From Sphingobacteriales bacterium (lineage in GTDB: Bacteria > Bacteroidota > Bacteroidia > Chitinophagales > Chitinophagaceae), in the NCBI GenBank assembly GCA_016235125.1, contig JACRLZ010000006.1, positions 248,001-312,000 on the forward strand: DNA of 64,000 nucleotides, given 5' to 3'. Numbering within the stretch: the first letter of the stretch is position 1; each line of letters opens with the position of its first letter. Of the stretch, positions 1-8,647 are shown piece after piece. Under the pieces are notes generated by a model, which made no database searches, was not told the origin of the DNA, and saw only the letters and a program-made list of their open reading frames with translations. Both the position numbers and the translations under genes were made by a program.

Positions 1-1676
1 GCTCCCGGCATTGCTTTTAAGTGTTGATAATGTGCAGTAACTTTTTTCATGCTGTTCCCGGGGCCAAATGAACTAAGCCCCCATAACAGTAAGCTTATGA
101 TCATAATGATTTTTCCTGCATCAAAAACGAATATCCGTGCCTTATTAAGCATTACAGGGAAAAGATTATTCCATCGGGGTGAACGATAAGCCGGTAGTTC
201 AAGAATGAAAAAACTTTTCTCTTTTATTTTAATAAACCATTTTGCGATGTAAGAAACATTCATTGCCATAATAAGACCAAGCAGATAAAGCCCCATCATT
301 ACCAATCCCTGCAATCCCAGAAAACCAAACAGGTATGTTTTAGGGATCACCAGGCCGATGAGAATTGTATAAACCGGCAATCTTGCCGAACAACTCATTA
401 ACGGAGTAATTAATATTGTCAATAATCTTTCTTTCCTGTTTTCAATGTTTCTTGCACTCATAATGGCAGGCACAGCACAGGCAAATCCACTTATCATCGG
501 CATTACGCTTTTCCCGTTGAGCCCAACATCCCGCATCAACCGATCAGTTAAAAAACTGATGCGGGCCATGTAGCCACTATCCTCAAGCAGGGTTATTAAC
601 CCAAACAAAATCATTATTTGCGGCACAAAAACGAGAATACCATTTAAACCCGCAATGATTCCGTTCAGCAAAAGGTCTGTCCATCGGTTATCAGGAAATG
701 AAGAAGACAAGGACTGAGTCAGCTTCAAAAAACCAAGATCAATCAGGTCCATCGGATATTGCGCCAGCCAGAAAATACTTTGGAATAAAAGAAACAACAC
801 TCCCAGCATTATGATGTATCCCCATTGGCGGTGCAGCAGAACATTATCCAGTTTTTCGGTGAATAATGTTTTTTGCAACGGGTCGGGTTCTGACACGGAT
901 TGCTGCATCACCTGCCGGATGCGGGCATAACGTTGCAAAATTTCTTCTGCCTGTGTTTTCGTTGGATTAAAATTGTTTTTACGTTCAATGTTTTCAATAG
1001 TATCCTGCATTGCACCATCCAATGCAAAATTCTCATGATTGATAAGGTGATGAATAGCGGCATAATCACTCAGATGTGGCAAATGATTTTTTACTTCTTC
1101 CACAGGGGCATCAGCAAGGGCCTTGTTATTAATAAAATCCCTCGCCGGAATTTTATATTGCTGCTGAGCGGTTAGTGAAATTGCTTTTTTTAATTCAGCA
1201 ATACCTTTATTTTTTCTTGGATTGATAGCGACAACCGGCACTCCCAATTCTCTTTCCAGCGCAGCAATATCAATTTTGATTCCCTTTCTTCTTGCCAGGT
1301 CCATCATTGTAAGGGCAATTACCACCGGAACTTTCAGATCAATGATCTGAGTGCAGAAAAGAAGATTACGTTTCAGGTTGCTTGCATCAGCAATTGCAAC
1401 AACCACATCAACCTTAAGATCTTTATCCTGCTTCATCATCACCCGGTAGCTTACCCATTCATCTTCCCGTCGGGGATAAAGACTATAAGAGCCGGGCAGG
1501 TCAATCACCTCTGCTATTTCATTGCCGGGTAGTGAAACGGTTCCCGTTTTCTTGTCCACGGTAACCCCCGGAAAATTGCCCACTTTTTGGTTAAGGCCGG
1601 TAAGACAATTAAACAGGGAACTCTTTCCGCTATTGGGATTGCCAACTATTGCAATATGTAAGCGGTTTGGGATCAT
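1..1676 (-). CDS. feoB: Ferrous iron transporter FeoB (3' end cut by window edge)
   Basis: GTP-gated inner-membrane Fe(II) uptake protein. About 558 residues are present; the C-terminal membrane part runs off the left edge. The N-terminal G domain is clear: P-loop GNPNSGKSS at residues 12-20, G3 motif DLPG at 59-62, and a G4 motif reading TMMD (123-126) where NxxD is usual. A long linker follows, then hydrophobic segments with the Gate-like stretch SGYMARISFLTDRLMRD and FACAVPAIMSARN, typical of FeoB. The ATG at 1676 gives a start only a few residues before the first G-domain strand. No feoA lies upstream; the next gene is divergent. A -7-like box lies just upstream at 1690-1697. Confidence 0.96.
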   Translation of the reverse strand, partial: MIPNRLHIAIVGNPNSGKSSLFNCLTGLNQKVGNFPGVTVDKKTGTVSLPGNEIAEVIDLPGSYSLYPRREDEWVSYRVMMKQDKDLKVDVVVAIADASNLKRNLLFCTQIIDLKVPVVIALTMMDLARRKGIKIDIAALERELGVPVVAINPRKNKGIAELKKAISLTAQQQYKIPARDFINNKALADAPVEEVKNHLPHLSDYAAIHHLINHENFALDGAMQDTIENIERKNNFNPTKTQAEEILQRYARIRQVMQQSVSEPDPLQKTLFTEKLDNVLLHRQWGYIIMLGVLFLLFQSIFWLAQYPMDLIDLGFLKLTQSLSSSFPDNRWTDLLLNGIIAGLNGILVFVPQIMILFGLITLLEDSGYMARISFLTDRLMRDVGLNGKSVMPMISGFACAVPAIMSARNIENRKERLLTILITPLMSCSARLPVYTILIGLVIPKTYLFGFLGLQGLVMMGLYLLGLIMAMNVSYIAKWFIKIKEKSFFILELPAYRSPRWNNLFPVMLNKARIFVFDAGKIIMIISLLLWGLSSFGPGNSMKKVTAHYQHLKAMPG

Positions 1677-1689
1677 TTGCTATAACCTT

Positions 1690-1697
1690 CAAAAGTA
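1690..1697 (-). promoter_or_regulatory. Bacteroidota -7 box upstream of feoB
   Basis: On the minus strand this reads TACTTTTG, an exact match to the TAnnTTTG box of Bacteroidota primary promoters, 13 nt before the feoB start. A -33 element is not obvious. No iron-responsive operator could be recognised by eye. Confidence 0.5.
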
Positions 1698-1795
1698 AAA
1701 ATACATTGACAGTTGACTTTACGAAATACGGTGTTAAAAGTATGCAATGCGGAAAAGAAATATTTGGTTTAAACACAAAGAAATGAACCCAACAA

Positions 1796-1803
1796 TAACT
1801 TTG
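1796..1803 (+). promoter_or_regulatory. Bacteroidota -7 box upstream of the M28 peptidase
   Basis: The octamer TAACTTTG matches TAnnTTTG and lies 22 nt before the ATG at 1826, leaving a short leader as at several other genes of this window. It supports that start codon. Confidence 0.5.
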
Positions 1804-1825
1804 CCCCTTAATCAATTTATAGTGT

Positions 1826-3499
1826 ATGAGATTTCATTTTTTCAAAATATCGGCTATTGCATGGTTTTTCTTTTCCTGTAACTCTCCGAAAAACATTGTC
1901 CGGCAGAATGATCAGGTTGAAAATAATCTGAAAAGGCATATAACATACCTGTCGGACGATAAACTGGAAGGAAGAAGAACCGGGACAAAAGGTGAAGAAC
2001 TTGCTGTCGAATACATTGCCGGCCAGTTTAAAGAAATCGGGTTGTTGCCAAAAGGAACTGAATATTACACACAGAATTTTCATGTTTATGATGGTAAACA
2101 AATGGGAGAAAACTTAGAACTGATAATCAACGGAAATAAACTTATTGCCGGGGAAGATTTTTTTGTCTTTCCTTTCAGCCCCGATAAGGCTATTGAAACG
2201 AATGTCTCTGTTTCCCTTCAGGAAGTTGGGGTACCCTGGTTTTATGATTTTAAAGAAACATTGGAAGAAAACAAAAGCAACCCCCATTTTGATATTAATG
2301 AGTATATCCGCAGCAATTTTAAAGGAATTAATGACAAGGGGGCCACGGCAGTTATTTTTTACAACAGTTCATCTGTTGATGATAAGCTGAAGTTTGACCC
2401 AAAAGACAAAACAGCGAATATGCCGGTTCCTTATTTATATGTATCAAAAGAAACAGCTAAAAAATATTTTACAGACAAAACCGCCACTATATCAATAAAA
2501 CTAAGAACTGATATTGGCGAAAAGAACAGGATTGGTCGAAATGTGATTGGCTATATTGATAATAAAGCAGCAACAACAGTAATTCTCGGTGCTCATTTTG
2601 ACCACCTGGGGTATGGAGAAGATGGCAACTCAAGAAATACGACTAAAGAACCGGCAATACATAATGGCGCTGACGACAATGCCAGCGGCACGGCAGCTTT
2701 AATTGAACTGGCCAGAAAGCTGAAAATATCCAAAGCCAAAAACAACAACTATCTTTTTATCGCTTTCTCCGGCGAAGAACTTGGTTTATTCGGCTCAAAA
2801 TATTATACCGAACATCCAACGGTTGACCTGAAAACCGTGAACTATATGATTAATATGGACATGGTGGGCCGGCTGAATGACAATACGAAAGTGCTGACAA
2901 TAGGGGGGTATGGAACTTCGCCGGGATGGCCGGTTTTTAGTCCAACAGAATTGAGAAGACAAGGCGATAACATTATTATGCCGAGGCTTATAATTAAACT
3001 TGACAGCAGTGGCACCGGGCCGAGTGACCATACTTCGTTTTACAGAAAAAACATACCAGTATTATTCTTTTTTACAGGGCTGCATACAGATTATCATAAG
3101 CCATCAGATGATGCTGATAAAATTAATTATTCAGGCGAACGTATTATTATTCATCAGTTACTGGACATTGTTGAATCATTGAATGATAAAGGGAAACTTG
3201 TTTTTACAAAAACAAGAGAAACACAAACTACCACTTCCGCAAGGTTCAGCGTTTCCATGGGCATCATGCCTGATTATACCTATGCGGGCACAGGAGTAAA
3301 GGCTGATGGAGTAACAGAAGGTAAACCTGCACAAAAAGCAGGGATAAAAGCTGGCGACATCGTTATTGAAATAGGAGGCTACAACATATCTTCTCTTGAA
3401 ACATACATGCAGACACTTGGCAAATTCAGGAAAGGAGACAGAACCAAAGTAAAATTCAAAAGAGGAAATGAAGTGCTGGAAGCGGAGGTGGAGTTCTGA
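1826..3499 (+). CDS. M28 family zinc aminopeptidase lipoprotein with PDZ domain
   Basis: Predicted lipid-anchored exopeptidase of 557 residues. The N-terminus has a hydrophobic stretch ending FFFSC, giving a lipobox cysteine at 18, so it should be exported to the periplasm or outer membrane. A PA-like insert occupies about 110-230. The co-catalytic zinc site of M28 peptidases follows: GAHFDH (255-260), GADDNASG (281-288), the catalytic glutamate pair in SGEE (315-318), NMDMVG (343-348) and a final histidine in TDYHKPSD (421-428). The C-terminal 85 residues form a PDZ-like domain (AQKAGIKAGDIVIEI). The order PA-M28-PDZ is common in Bacteroidota; the substrate is unknown. Confidence 0.93.
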   Translation: MRFHFFKISAIAWFFFSCNSPKNIVRQNDQVENNLKRHITYLSDDKLEGRRTGTKGEELAVEYIAGQFKEIGLLPKGTEYYTQNFHVYDGKQMGENLELIINGNKLIAGEDFFVFPFSPDKAIETNVSVSLQEVGVPWFYDFKETLEENKSNPHFDINEYIRSNFKGINDKGATAVIFYNSSSVDDKLKFDPKDKTANMPVPYLYVSKETAKKYFTDKTATISIKLRTDIGEKNRIGRNVIGYIDNKAATTVILGAHFDHLGYGEDGNSRNTTKEPAIHNGADDNASGTAALIELARKLKISKAKNNNYLFIAFSGEELGLFGSKYYTEHPTVDLKTVNYMINMDMVGRLNDNTKVLTIGGYGTSPGWPVFSPTELRRQGDNIIMPRLIIKLDSSGTGPSDHTSFYRKNIPVLFFFTGLHTDYHKPSDDADKINYSGERIIIHQLLDIVESLNDKGKLVFTKTRETQTTTSARFSVSMGIMPDYTYAGTGVKADGVTEGKPAQKAGIKAGDIVIEIGGYNISSLETYMQTLGKFRKGDRTKVKFKRGNEVLEAEVEF

Positions 3500-3500
3500 A

Positions 3501-3966
3501 GACAGCACACGGATAAGACAAATAATTACGGATATGGAGTTATTACACAAAAGAATCACCGATAAAATTCTTAAAGCATTTTATGCGGTTTATAATGAAC
3601 TTGGGTTTGGATTTCTTGAGAAAGTATATGAAAACGCAATGATAATTGAACTGCGGAAAATTGGACTTGAATGTATAAAACAGAAACCCATAAAAGTTCA
3701 TTATGAGGGAAATGTTGTTGGGGATTATTATGCAGACATTATAGTTGAGAATAGTGTAATATTAGAATTAAAAGCTGCAGAAGGAGTAGCAGAAGAGCAT
3801 GAGCTGCAGCTGATAAACTATCTTAAAGCAACAGATTTAGAAGTGGGCCTGCTGTTGAATTTTGGTAAAAAACCGGAATTCAAAAGAAAGATTTTTACAA
3901 ACGACAAGAAGAAAATCCGCTCCAATCCGTAGCATCTGTGTTGTCTGTGTTCTATTTCGTAATTTG
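3501..3966. repeat. Period-9 word dyad enclosing the GxxExxY gene
   Basis: Seen directly: the left arm (3501-3537) is a run of 9-10 bp words, GACAGCACA, CGGATAAGA, CAAATAATTA, CGGATATGG. The right arm (3912-3966) is a run of complementary-type words, AAAATCCGC, TCCAATCCG, TAGCATCTG, TGTTGTCTG, TGTTCTATT, in which the ATC core recurs every 9 bp. The arms are inverted with respect to each other. The ATG of the enclosed gene (3534) lies inside the last left word, and its TAG stop (3930) starts the third right word. I read the whole as one inserted unit carrying the gene; mobility is inference. Confidence 0.6.
3534..3932 (+). CDS. GxxExxY protein (PD-(D/E)XK nuclease-like fold)
   Basis: A 132-residue protein of the GxxExxY family. 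The name-giving motif is G26-F-L-E29-K-V-Y32. Further conserved features are YADIIVEN around 66-73, ELK at 78-80, and the helix HELQLINYLKAT (89-100), which together resemble a PD-(D/E)XK-type core (D68, E78, K80). Function is not established; the fold suggests nucleic-acid cleavage or binding. The ATG at 3534 is chosen because homologues start with a short helix reading like LLHKRITDKILKAFY. The last six residues (IRSNP and the stop) are encoded by the right repeat arm, so the gene and the repeats form one unit. It sits between two ordinary genes with no operon logic. Confidence 0.88.
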   Translation: MELLHKRITDKILKAFYAVYNELGFGFLEKVYENAMIIELRKIGLECIKQKPIKVHYEGNVVGDYYADIIVENSVILELKAAEGVAEEHELQLINYLKATDLEVGLLLNFGKKPEFKRKIFTNDKKKIRSNP

Positions 3967-3983
3967 TATTTGAAATTCCAGCT

Positions 3984-4433
3984 ATGGCCGACCGCAGCCC
4001 AAAACTTGTACTCGATACCGGACAGCTTACAGAAAATTTTTTTGAGAACAGCCGTCTCCTCGGCATTATGGCGCCGGTAAAAGATTACCAGTTTTGCTGG
4101 CATCTCAACAACAATACGGGACATCATTTCCGGATCAACCATGACATAGAAATAAAACTCACAAGAAAGAAAAGGGATTATTTTTTTTCTGTGTTCGAAT
4201 ATTGCGAGCCATCCACTTTTTTATCGCACTACGTTTATAACAACCAGTTTGACGGTGAGTACCTGCTGCCTGAATTCAAACATCTTGATTTTTTATGGCT
4301 GATGAAAGGAGATGAGATATCAGACGATTCAATGAACGAAACGATCCGGGTCATTAAAAGTATAAACAATGTGCAGTTGGTGGCCGAACTGGCCATAGCG
4401 CAAATTAAAAACAAGGAAAACTTGGTATTTTAA
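3984..4433 (+). CDS. IPExxxVDY family protein
   Basis: A 149-residue cytoplasmic protein of a small family largely confined to Bacteroidota. The central part has the family pattern with a variant motif [16 protein letters not shown] (LPExxxLDF in place of IPExxxVDY) near residues 108-123, preceded by a basic and aromatic strand region [13 protein letters not shown]. No catalytic residues or membrane segments are visible, and the family has no assigned biochemical role. It begins 18 bases after the right arm of the upstream repeat and is followed 11 bp later by the pterin dehydratase, so those two may be co-transcribed. Confidence 0.75.
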   Translation: MADRSPKLVLDTGQLTENFFENSRLLGIMAPVKDYQFCWHLNNNTGHHFRINHDIEIKLTRKKRDYFFSVFEYCEPSTFLSHYVYNNQFDGEYLLPEFKHLDFLWLMKGDEISDDSMNETIRVIKSINNVQLVAELAIAQIKNKENLVF

Positions 4434-4444
4434 ATAATCAACCA

Positions 4445-4681
4445 ATGTGGCAGGAAGTTGACAACAAACTGTACAAAAAATTTCAGTTCAAAAACTTCAG
4501 TGAAGCGTTTGCTTTTATGACAAGGGTGGCGATGGAAGCAGAAAAAATGGATCATCATCCGCTATGGACAAATGTTTATAATACGGTAGAGATCTGGCTC
4601 AATACACATGATGCAGGAGATATTGTTACTGATAAAGATCACAAACTTGCCAAAAAGATTGATGCAATAATAGAACACTGA
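4445..4681 (+). CDS. 4a-hydroxytetrahydrobiopterin dehydratase (pterin carbinolamine dehydratase)
   Basis: A short enzyme of 78 residues that dehydrates the 4a-carbinolamine formed by aromatic amino-acid hydroxylases and so regenerates the pterin cofactor. The family signature is complete: [14 protein letters not shown] (33-46) contains the active-site histidine pair, followed by [12 protein letters not shown] (54-65). At 78 residues it lacks part of the N-terminal helix of longer homologues but covers the catalytic alpha/beta domain. The TGA stop is also the first bases of the period-9 repeat that follows. No aromatic amino-acid hydroxylase is visible in the window. Confidence 0.93.
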   Translation: MWQEVDNKLYKKFQFKNFSEAFAFMTRVAMEAEKMDHHPLWTNVYNTVEIWLNTHDAGDIVTDKDHKLAKKIDAIIEH

Positions 4682-4755
4682 TATTTATGATTTTGATGAT
4701 TGACACAGATAGGCGATCATAACCTATCCAAACAATCATAAAAATCTGCGTTCCA
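4679..4755. repeat. Period-9 word dyad without an ORF
   Basis: Left words TGATATTTA, TGATTTTGA, TGATTGACA, CAGATAGGC follow one another from 4679. In the right part (from 4725) ATCC, ATCA and ATCT occur at 4726, 4735 and 4744, exactly 9 bp apart. ACACAGATAGG in the left arm resembles ACACGGATAAG in the left arm of the GxxExxY element, so the two look related. The first word overlaps the stop codon of the upstream gene, and the element ends 15 bp before the ctlX start. Confidence 0.5.
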
Positions 4756-4769
4756 CCAAAACAACTACA

Positions 4770-5690
4770 TTGCCGCTTGCTTCCACCATATTAATGATTC
4801 GTCCTGCCGGCTTTGGCTTTAATGAAGAGACAGCATCTAATAATTTTTTTCAAACATCTTCATCGCTTTCAAAAGAACAGCTGCAGCAAAAAGCATTAGC
4901 CGAGTTTGATAATATGGTTGCTGTGTTGCGAAGTAATCATATAAATGTTTTGCTGATAGATGACAGCAAAGAACCAGTAAAGCCATCTGCCATTTTTCCT
5001 AATAACTGGCTCTGCACCTCACCGGAGGGAGTGGTTTCTGTATTTCCCATGTATGCTCCCAGCCGCAGGACGGAGAAAAGAGATGATATTTTGAAAATGC
5101 TGTCGGAAAAATTTGTGGTAAAAGATGTGCAGGACTGGAGTGAATACGAAGCAGAAGGAAGATTCCTCGAAGGAACCGGCAGCATGGTGATTGACTATGA
5201 TAATAAAATGATCTATGCAGCCGTGTCTGAAAGAACGAACCTCTCCGTACTTGAAAAATTTGCCGGGGCCAATGGTTGCCAGGCCATTGTTTTTTTAGCG
5301 ACTGATAAAGAAGGAAGACCTGTTTATCATACCAATGTGGTAATGACACTGGGTTCAACATTCTGTGTGCTGTGCGAAGAAGCAATAGATGAAGAGTGGG
5401 AATTGATCGCCGTGAGGCAATTGCTTGAATCAACCCACCATGCCATCATTCCCATTACAAGAGAGCAAATGCAAAGATTTGCAGGCAATATGCTGGAAGT
5501 AAAGAATGCTAAAGGGGAAAATATTTTGGTAATTAGCCAGACCGCTTTTGATTCTTTACGCAAAGAACAAAAGCAAATGCTTGAAGCCTATGCAAAACTG
5601 TTGCCTATTTCTGTACCAACCATTGAACAGACAGAAGGAGGTAGTGTGCGGTGTATGATGGCAGAAATTTTTTTAGAAGGGAAAAAATAA
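4770..5690 (+). CDS. ctlX: Citrulline hydrolase CtlX (amidinotransferase fold)
   Basis: A 306-residue member of the guanidino-group modifying superfamily, predicted to hydrolyse citrulline. The N-terminal strand TILMIRPAGFGFN is the usual start of CtlX proteins. Catalytic features are the acidic GRFLEGTGSMV segment (about 129-139), the histidine in YHTNVVMTLGS (about 187-197) and the nucleophilic cysteine in EGGSVRCMMAE near the C-terminus (about 290-300). No ATG precedes the conserved strand in frame, so a TTG start at 4770 is used; the ATG at 4794 would cut into it. The gene starts right after a repeat element and stands alone. Confidence 0.88.
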   Translation: MPLASTILMIRPAGFGFNEETASNNFFQTSSSLSKEQLQQKALAEFDNMVAVLRSNHINVLLIDDSKEPVKPSAIFPNNWLCTSPEGVVSVFPMYAPSRRTEKRDDILKMLSEKFVVKDVQDWSEYEAEGRFLEGTGSMVIDYDNKMIYAAVSERTNLSVLEKFAGANGCQAIVFLATDKEGRPVYHTNVVMTLGSTFCVLCEEAIDEEWELIAVRQLLESTHHAIIPITREQMQRFAGNMLEVKNAKGENILVISQTAFDSLRKEQKQMLEAYAKLLPISVPTIEQTEGGSVRCMMAEIFLEGKK

Positions 5691-5723
5691 TCCGATCCCC
5701 GGCACTTTTCTATTGATATTATC

Positions 5724-6434
5724 CTACTGAATGGCGATCAGTTTTATCTCATAATTATCTGTCACATTTACTTCTTTTACCAAACCGATCCCCGGCGCAT
5801 AAAACTTGTTTTCATTCAGATCAGGCTCCAGAGCTGTCCAGTTCCGGGTACGTATGCAATTACTGAATGTTCCATAAGGAATCGTTACACTTAATCCTGT
5901 TGCCGTTATCTCTGCCTCATCTTCTGCGTGGTTGAAATAGTATTCCTCACGGTATTTCATTCCTGTTTGCGGATTCGCAGGCATTATCATTCCCGGCTGT
6001 GCTCCATCTACGCCGGCTTCCCATGAGCCGGCATGATCTTTTATAGTACCATTGGCACCATAGTTATCCACAGCTTCCCCAAAATACCAGAGATTGCCGT
6101 CGTTGTCCTGTGCATACCAGTCCCATGCTTCTTCTATCAGATTGCCGTTCAGATAAGCCCGAAAGTTGACGACGATACAAGTGATACCAAGAATAACTTT
6201 TGTAGCAGTGAGCCTTTGTTCTTCTATCCTTTCCAGGCCATCGGGTGTAGCGCCTTCATAAATATATTTTTTTCCCGCAGTAACCGGGTGATAAGGATTG
6301 GTAACATTAGTGCTGCTGGTAAATTTTGTAGGATTAACATCCGGCTTGTAGGAGGAATCAAAAACCCGGGCATTTTCTTTTTTGCAGGTAGCAAATAAAA
6401 AGGAGGTTGCAAGAAGAAAAAATATTTTTTTCAT
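5724..6434 (-). CDS. Hypothetical lipoprotein
   Basis: A 236-residue predicted lipoprotein. The ATG at 6434 gives MKKIFFLLATSFLFATC, a clean lipoprotein signal with the cysteine at 17; an upstream in-frame start would bury the signal. The mature part has the pattern WYAQDNDGNLWYFGE (about 112-126) and a PVTAGKKYIYEG start, features I recall from a widespread family of exported proteins without assigned function. It lies 85 bp downstream of the barrel-bearing gene of the sigma-factor operon on the same strand and could be part of its output, though this is only proximity. Confidence 0.75.
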   Translation of the reverse strand: MKKIFFLLATSFLFATCKKENARVFDSSYKPDVNPTKFTSSTNVTNPYHPVTAGKKYIYEGATPDGLERIEEQRLTATKVILGITCIVVNFRAYLNGNLIEEAWDWYAQDNDGNLWYFGEAVDNYGANGTIKDHAGSWEAGVDGAQPGMIMPANPQTGMKYREEYYFNHAEDEAEITATGLSVTIPYGTFSNCIRTRNWTALEPDLNENKFYAPGIGLVKEVNVTDNYEIKLIAIQ

Positions 6435-6519
6435 GTGCTTGATTTTACTGGCGAGGATTGATTCAAACAAACAGATACCGGGTTCGGTATTTTTGGTTGG
6501 GGCTGCGCCCAATTATTTA

Positions 6520-7866
6520 TTATAATTTAATAACCATACCCACCCGAAGACCAAAACTGCGGGGAAAAGTTTCTACTACATTATTTTCTGTAATGGGAGA
6601 AAAGGCATGCCGTAAAACCGGCTGTAGTGTTAAGGATGTTTTTCTATTCAGCTTATATTGTATTTCAACCGAGGCAGCTGCAGACCAGTAAAATTTTTTT
6701 GTACCGCTAAGTTTATGGATAGTGGTCTTTTCATAGCTGGAGGCATCGGTTAACTCTACTTCCGTTCTTGCACGGGTAACTAAACCTGCATCAATACCGG
6801 CAGCAGGCAGAATAGTAAGTTTGTTTTTTCCCAGTTTGTATGTTGCCATTACCGGGATGTGTATAGATTGTAATGTATGCTTGGATTCGGCCGTGAGACT
6901 ATCGCCAAAAGCAGGTGGTGAACTAAACGAAGGTTTTAAATAAACATAGCCCGATGAAGTGATGTATTTGTAAGCAATGTTGCCGGTGGGATCCTGGAAA
7001 GCATATATTTTTTGCGGACTGATTCCAATGCCCGTAAAAGAATAGTAAAGCCCTGTTTGCAGTCCCCAGTGTTTGCTGAACTGGCGGGTTGCCAGTATTC
7101 CTCCGGAAAAGGAAGGTTCAGGTACTTCGTTATGTTTTATATTGCTGACAGCAATCTTGTCATCGCTGTCAAGCTTGTAACCCGCCTGCTCATAGGAAGT
7201 GAAAATACTGAATTGCCAATATGGGCGGAAAATACTTCCCGGCGACTTTTCTGAAACAATGCCTGGTGCAAAAACCATCGGTTTATGCTGAAGTAGGAAA
7301 ATCTTTTTTGAAGTACGATCGGTCAGCGACACGGGGTAAGATAATTGTCTGTTTGTTTCAGTGCCGTCATATTTCAAAAGGGTTTCAGTATCGTCTGAAT
7401 TCCAAAAAGTAACGGGTTGTGTACTTTGAGGGTGATGGGTTGATACCGTTTTAAGCAAATAAATCGGGGAGGAATAATCAAGAAATTGCAGCGCTTCTTT
7501 TTCCTTTTTTATTCCGGCAGCAATGTCCGTGCCCGGCCCATTATTTATTTGCTTTCCTGAAATGATTTGTTGCTGATCACTGTTTTTTTCAGAAGAGGGA
7601 GACGGTTTTTTTAAAAATGTTTTTTTAGTACCCGTGTCATGCCCGGTCTTCAGGATTTTGGTTTCAAATAAAACAAGACCGGCCAGCAGTAAAATCAGAA
7701 GCAACGCCGTCTTTCTCCACCAGATAAATTTTTTCCGGTTTGATTCAGCATCTTTTTTGTCTAATGCTGCAATCAGTTTTTTCCGTACAGCAGCGGAAGG
7801 CATTTCGGTAGTTGTTTCCAGCGCCGCATAAAACAAATTATCAATATCATGTAAATCTTTATTCAT
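6520..7866 (-). CDS. Putative anti-sigma-like membrane protein with C-terminal outer-membrane beta-barrel-like domain
   Basis: A 448-residue protein starting 5 bp after the stop of the ECF sigma factor gene. Residues 1-50 are cytoplasmic in character (a short helical MNKDLHDIDNLFYAAL region), one transmembrane segment spans about 52-68 (TALLLILLLAGLVLFET), a low-complexity Lys/Ser/Gln region follows, and residues 215-448 alternate like a PorT/OMP_b-brl barrel ending in an aromatic-poor LRVGMVIKL strand. The position next to the sigma gene suggests an anti-sigma role. An inner-membrane helix joined to a barrel-like domain is topologically odd. No classical zinc anti-sigma motif (HxxxCxxC) is present. 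Confidence 0.65.
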   Translation of the reverse strand: MNKDLHDIDNLFYAALETTTEMPSAAVRKKLIAALDKKDAESNRKKFIWWRKTALLLILLLAGLVLFETKILKTGHDTGTKKTFLKKPSPSSEKNSDQQQIISGKQINNGPGTDIAAGIKKEKEALQFLDYSSPIYLLKTVSTHHPQSTQPVTFWNSDDTETLLKYDGTETNRQLSYPVSLTDRTSKKIFLLQHKPMVFAPGIVSEKSPGSIFRPYWQFSIFTSYEQAGYKLDSDDKIAVSNIKHNEVPEPSFSGGILATRQFSKHWGLQTGLYYSFTGIGISPQKIYAFQDPTGNIAYKYITSSGYVYLKPSFSSPPAFGDSLTAESKHTLQSIHIPVMATYKLGKNKLTILPAAGIDAGLVTRARTEVELTDASSYEKTTIHKLSGTKKFYWSAAASVEIQYKLNRKTSLTLQPVLRHAFSPITENNVVETFPRSFGLRVGMVIKL

Positions 7867-7871
7867 GTCTG

Positions 7872-8423
7872 CTATTTATAGTTCACTAATTTTTGTTTTC
7901 CTGCCAGCGCTTTCTGCAGATATGCTCTTGCATCCCACAGGTTTGATTTGGAAGTGCCTTCTGATATGCCGAGGGCTTCAGCAATTTCCCGGTGCTTGTA
8001 TCCTTCAAAGACATAGAGATTAAAAACCATCCGGTAAGCCGAAGGCAACGACTGGATCAGCGAAAGCAATTCTTTTGCATTCAGCAGCGATGCAATATCC
8101 GTGTCTGCAGAAACATCATGACGGGAGCTGTCGAGCCGGATAACGGGCTGCAACTTTGTTTGGTTACGATAGCGATGCAGGGCACAGTTCACCATTATTT
8201 TTCGTATCCATCCTTCAAAAGAACCATCGCCTCTGAATTTGCCGATGTAGGTAAACACCCGTAAAAAACCTTCCTGCAGAATTTCTTCTGCCTCTTCCCT
8301 GTTTTTAGAATAGCGCAGGCAGACCCCGAACATGACAGGAGCATACAGATCATATAACCGGGTCTGAAAAACCCTTTCGCCTGCCGCACAACCTTTTATA
8401 AGAATCTGTTCTGTTTTGTCCAA
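7872..8423 (-). CDS. ECF RNA polymerase sigma factor
   Basis: A 183-residue sigma-70 family factor of the extracytoplasmic-function group. Region 2 is seen in YDLYAPVMFGVCLRYSKNREEAEEILQ (about 24-50) followed by FLRVFTYIGKFRGDGSFEGWIRKIMVN, and region 4 in LPSAYRMVFNLYVFEGYKHREIAEALGISEGTSKSNLWDAR (about 126-166). It is the first gene of a leftward operon with the membrane/barrel protein directly downstream, the normal arrangement of a sigma/anti-sigma pair. The 224 bp upstream to the divergent lipoprotein gene contains no promoter box I would trust. Confidence 0.92.
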   Translation of the reverse strand: MDKTEQILIKGCAAGERVFQTRLYDLYAPVMFGVCLRYSKNREEAEEILQEGFLRVFTYIGKFRGDGSFEGWIRKIMVNCALHRYRNQTKLQPVIRLDSSRHDVSADTDIASLLNAKELLSLIQSLPSAYRMVFNLYVFEGYKHREIAEALGISEGTSKSNLWDARAYLQKALAGKQKLVNYK

Positions 8424-8647
8424 ACGGTTGGTTTTACCTGTACTGATATACAGAAATCAGGAAATGGTTGGGTTGTTAGTAAGCTTACGGTATTATTAAA
8501 GCCGGATGTAGTAATGCCCGCCGGGATAGTAAAGTTAAAACGAAGAAATGAAGGAAATATTGAGGAAACATGTGGTATATGATGCGGCAATTTTTTACAG
8601 GGAAAATAGACCGGTCTGTTGTAAGTTTATAAGTTAAAATGAAATAA

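Noticed and set aside
1677..1825. A feoA gene next to feoB
   Set aside because: The 149-bp gap has no frame with an SH3-like FeoA pattern, and the next gene is divergent.
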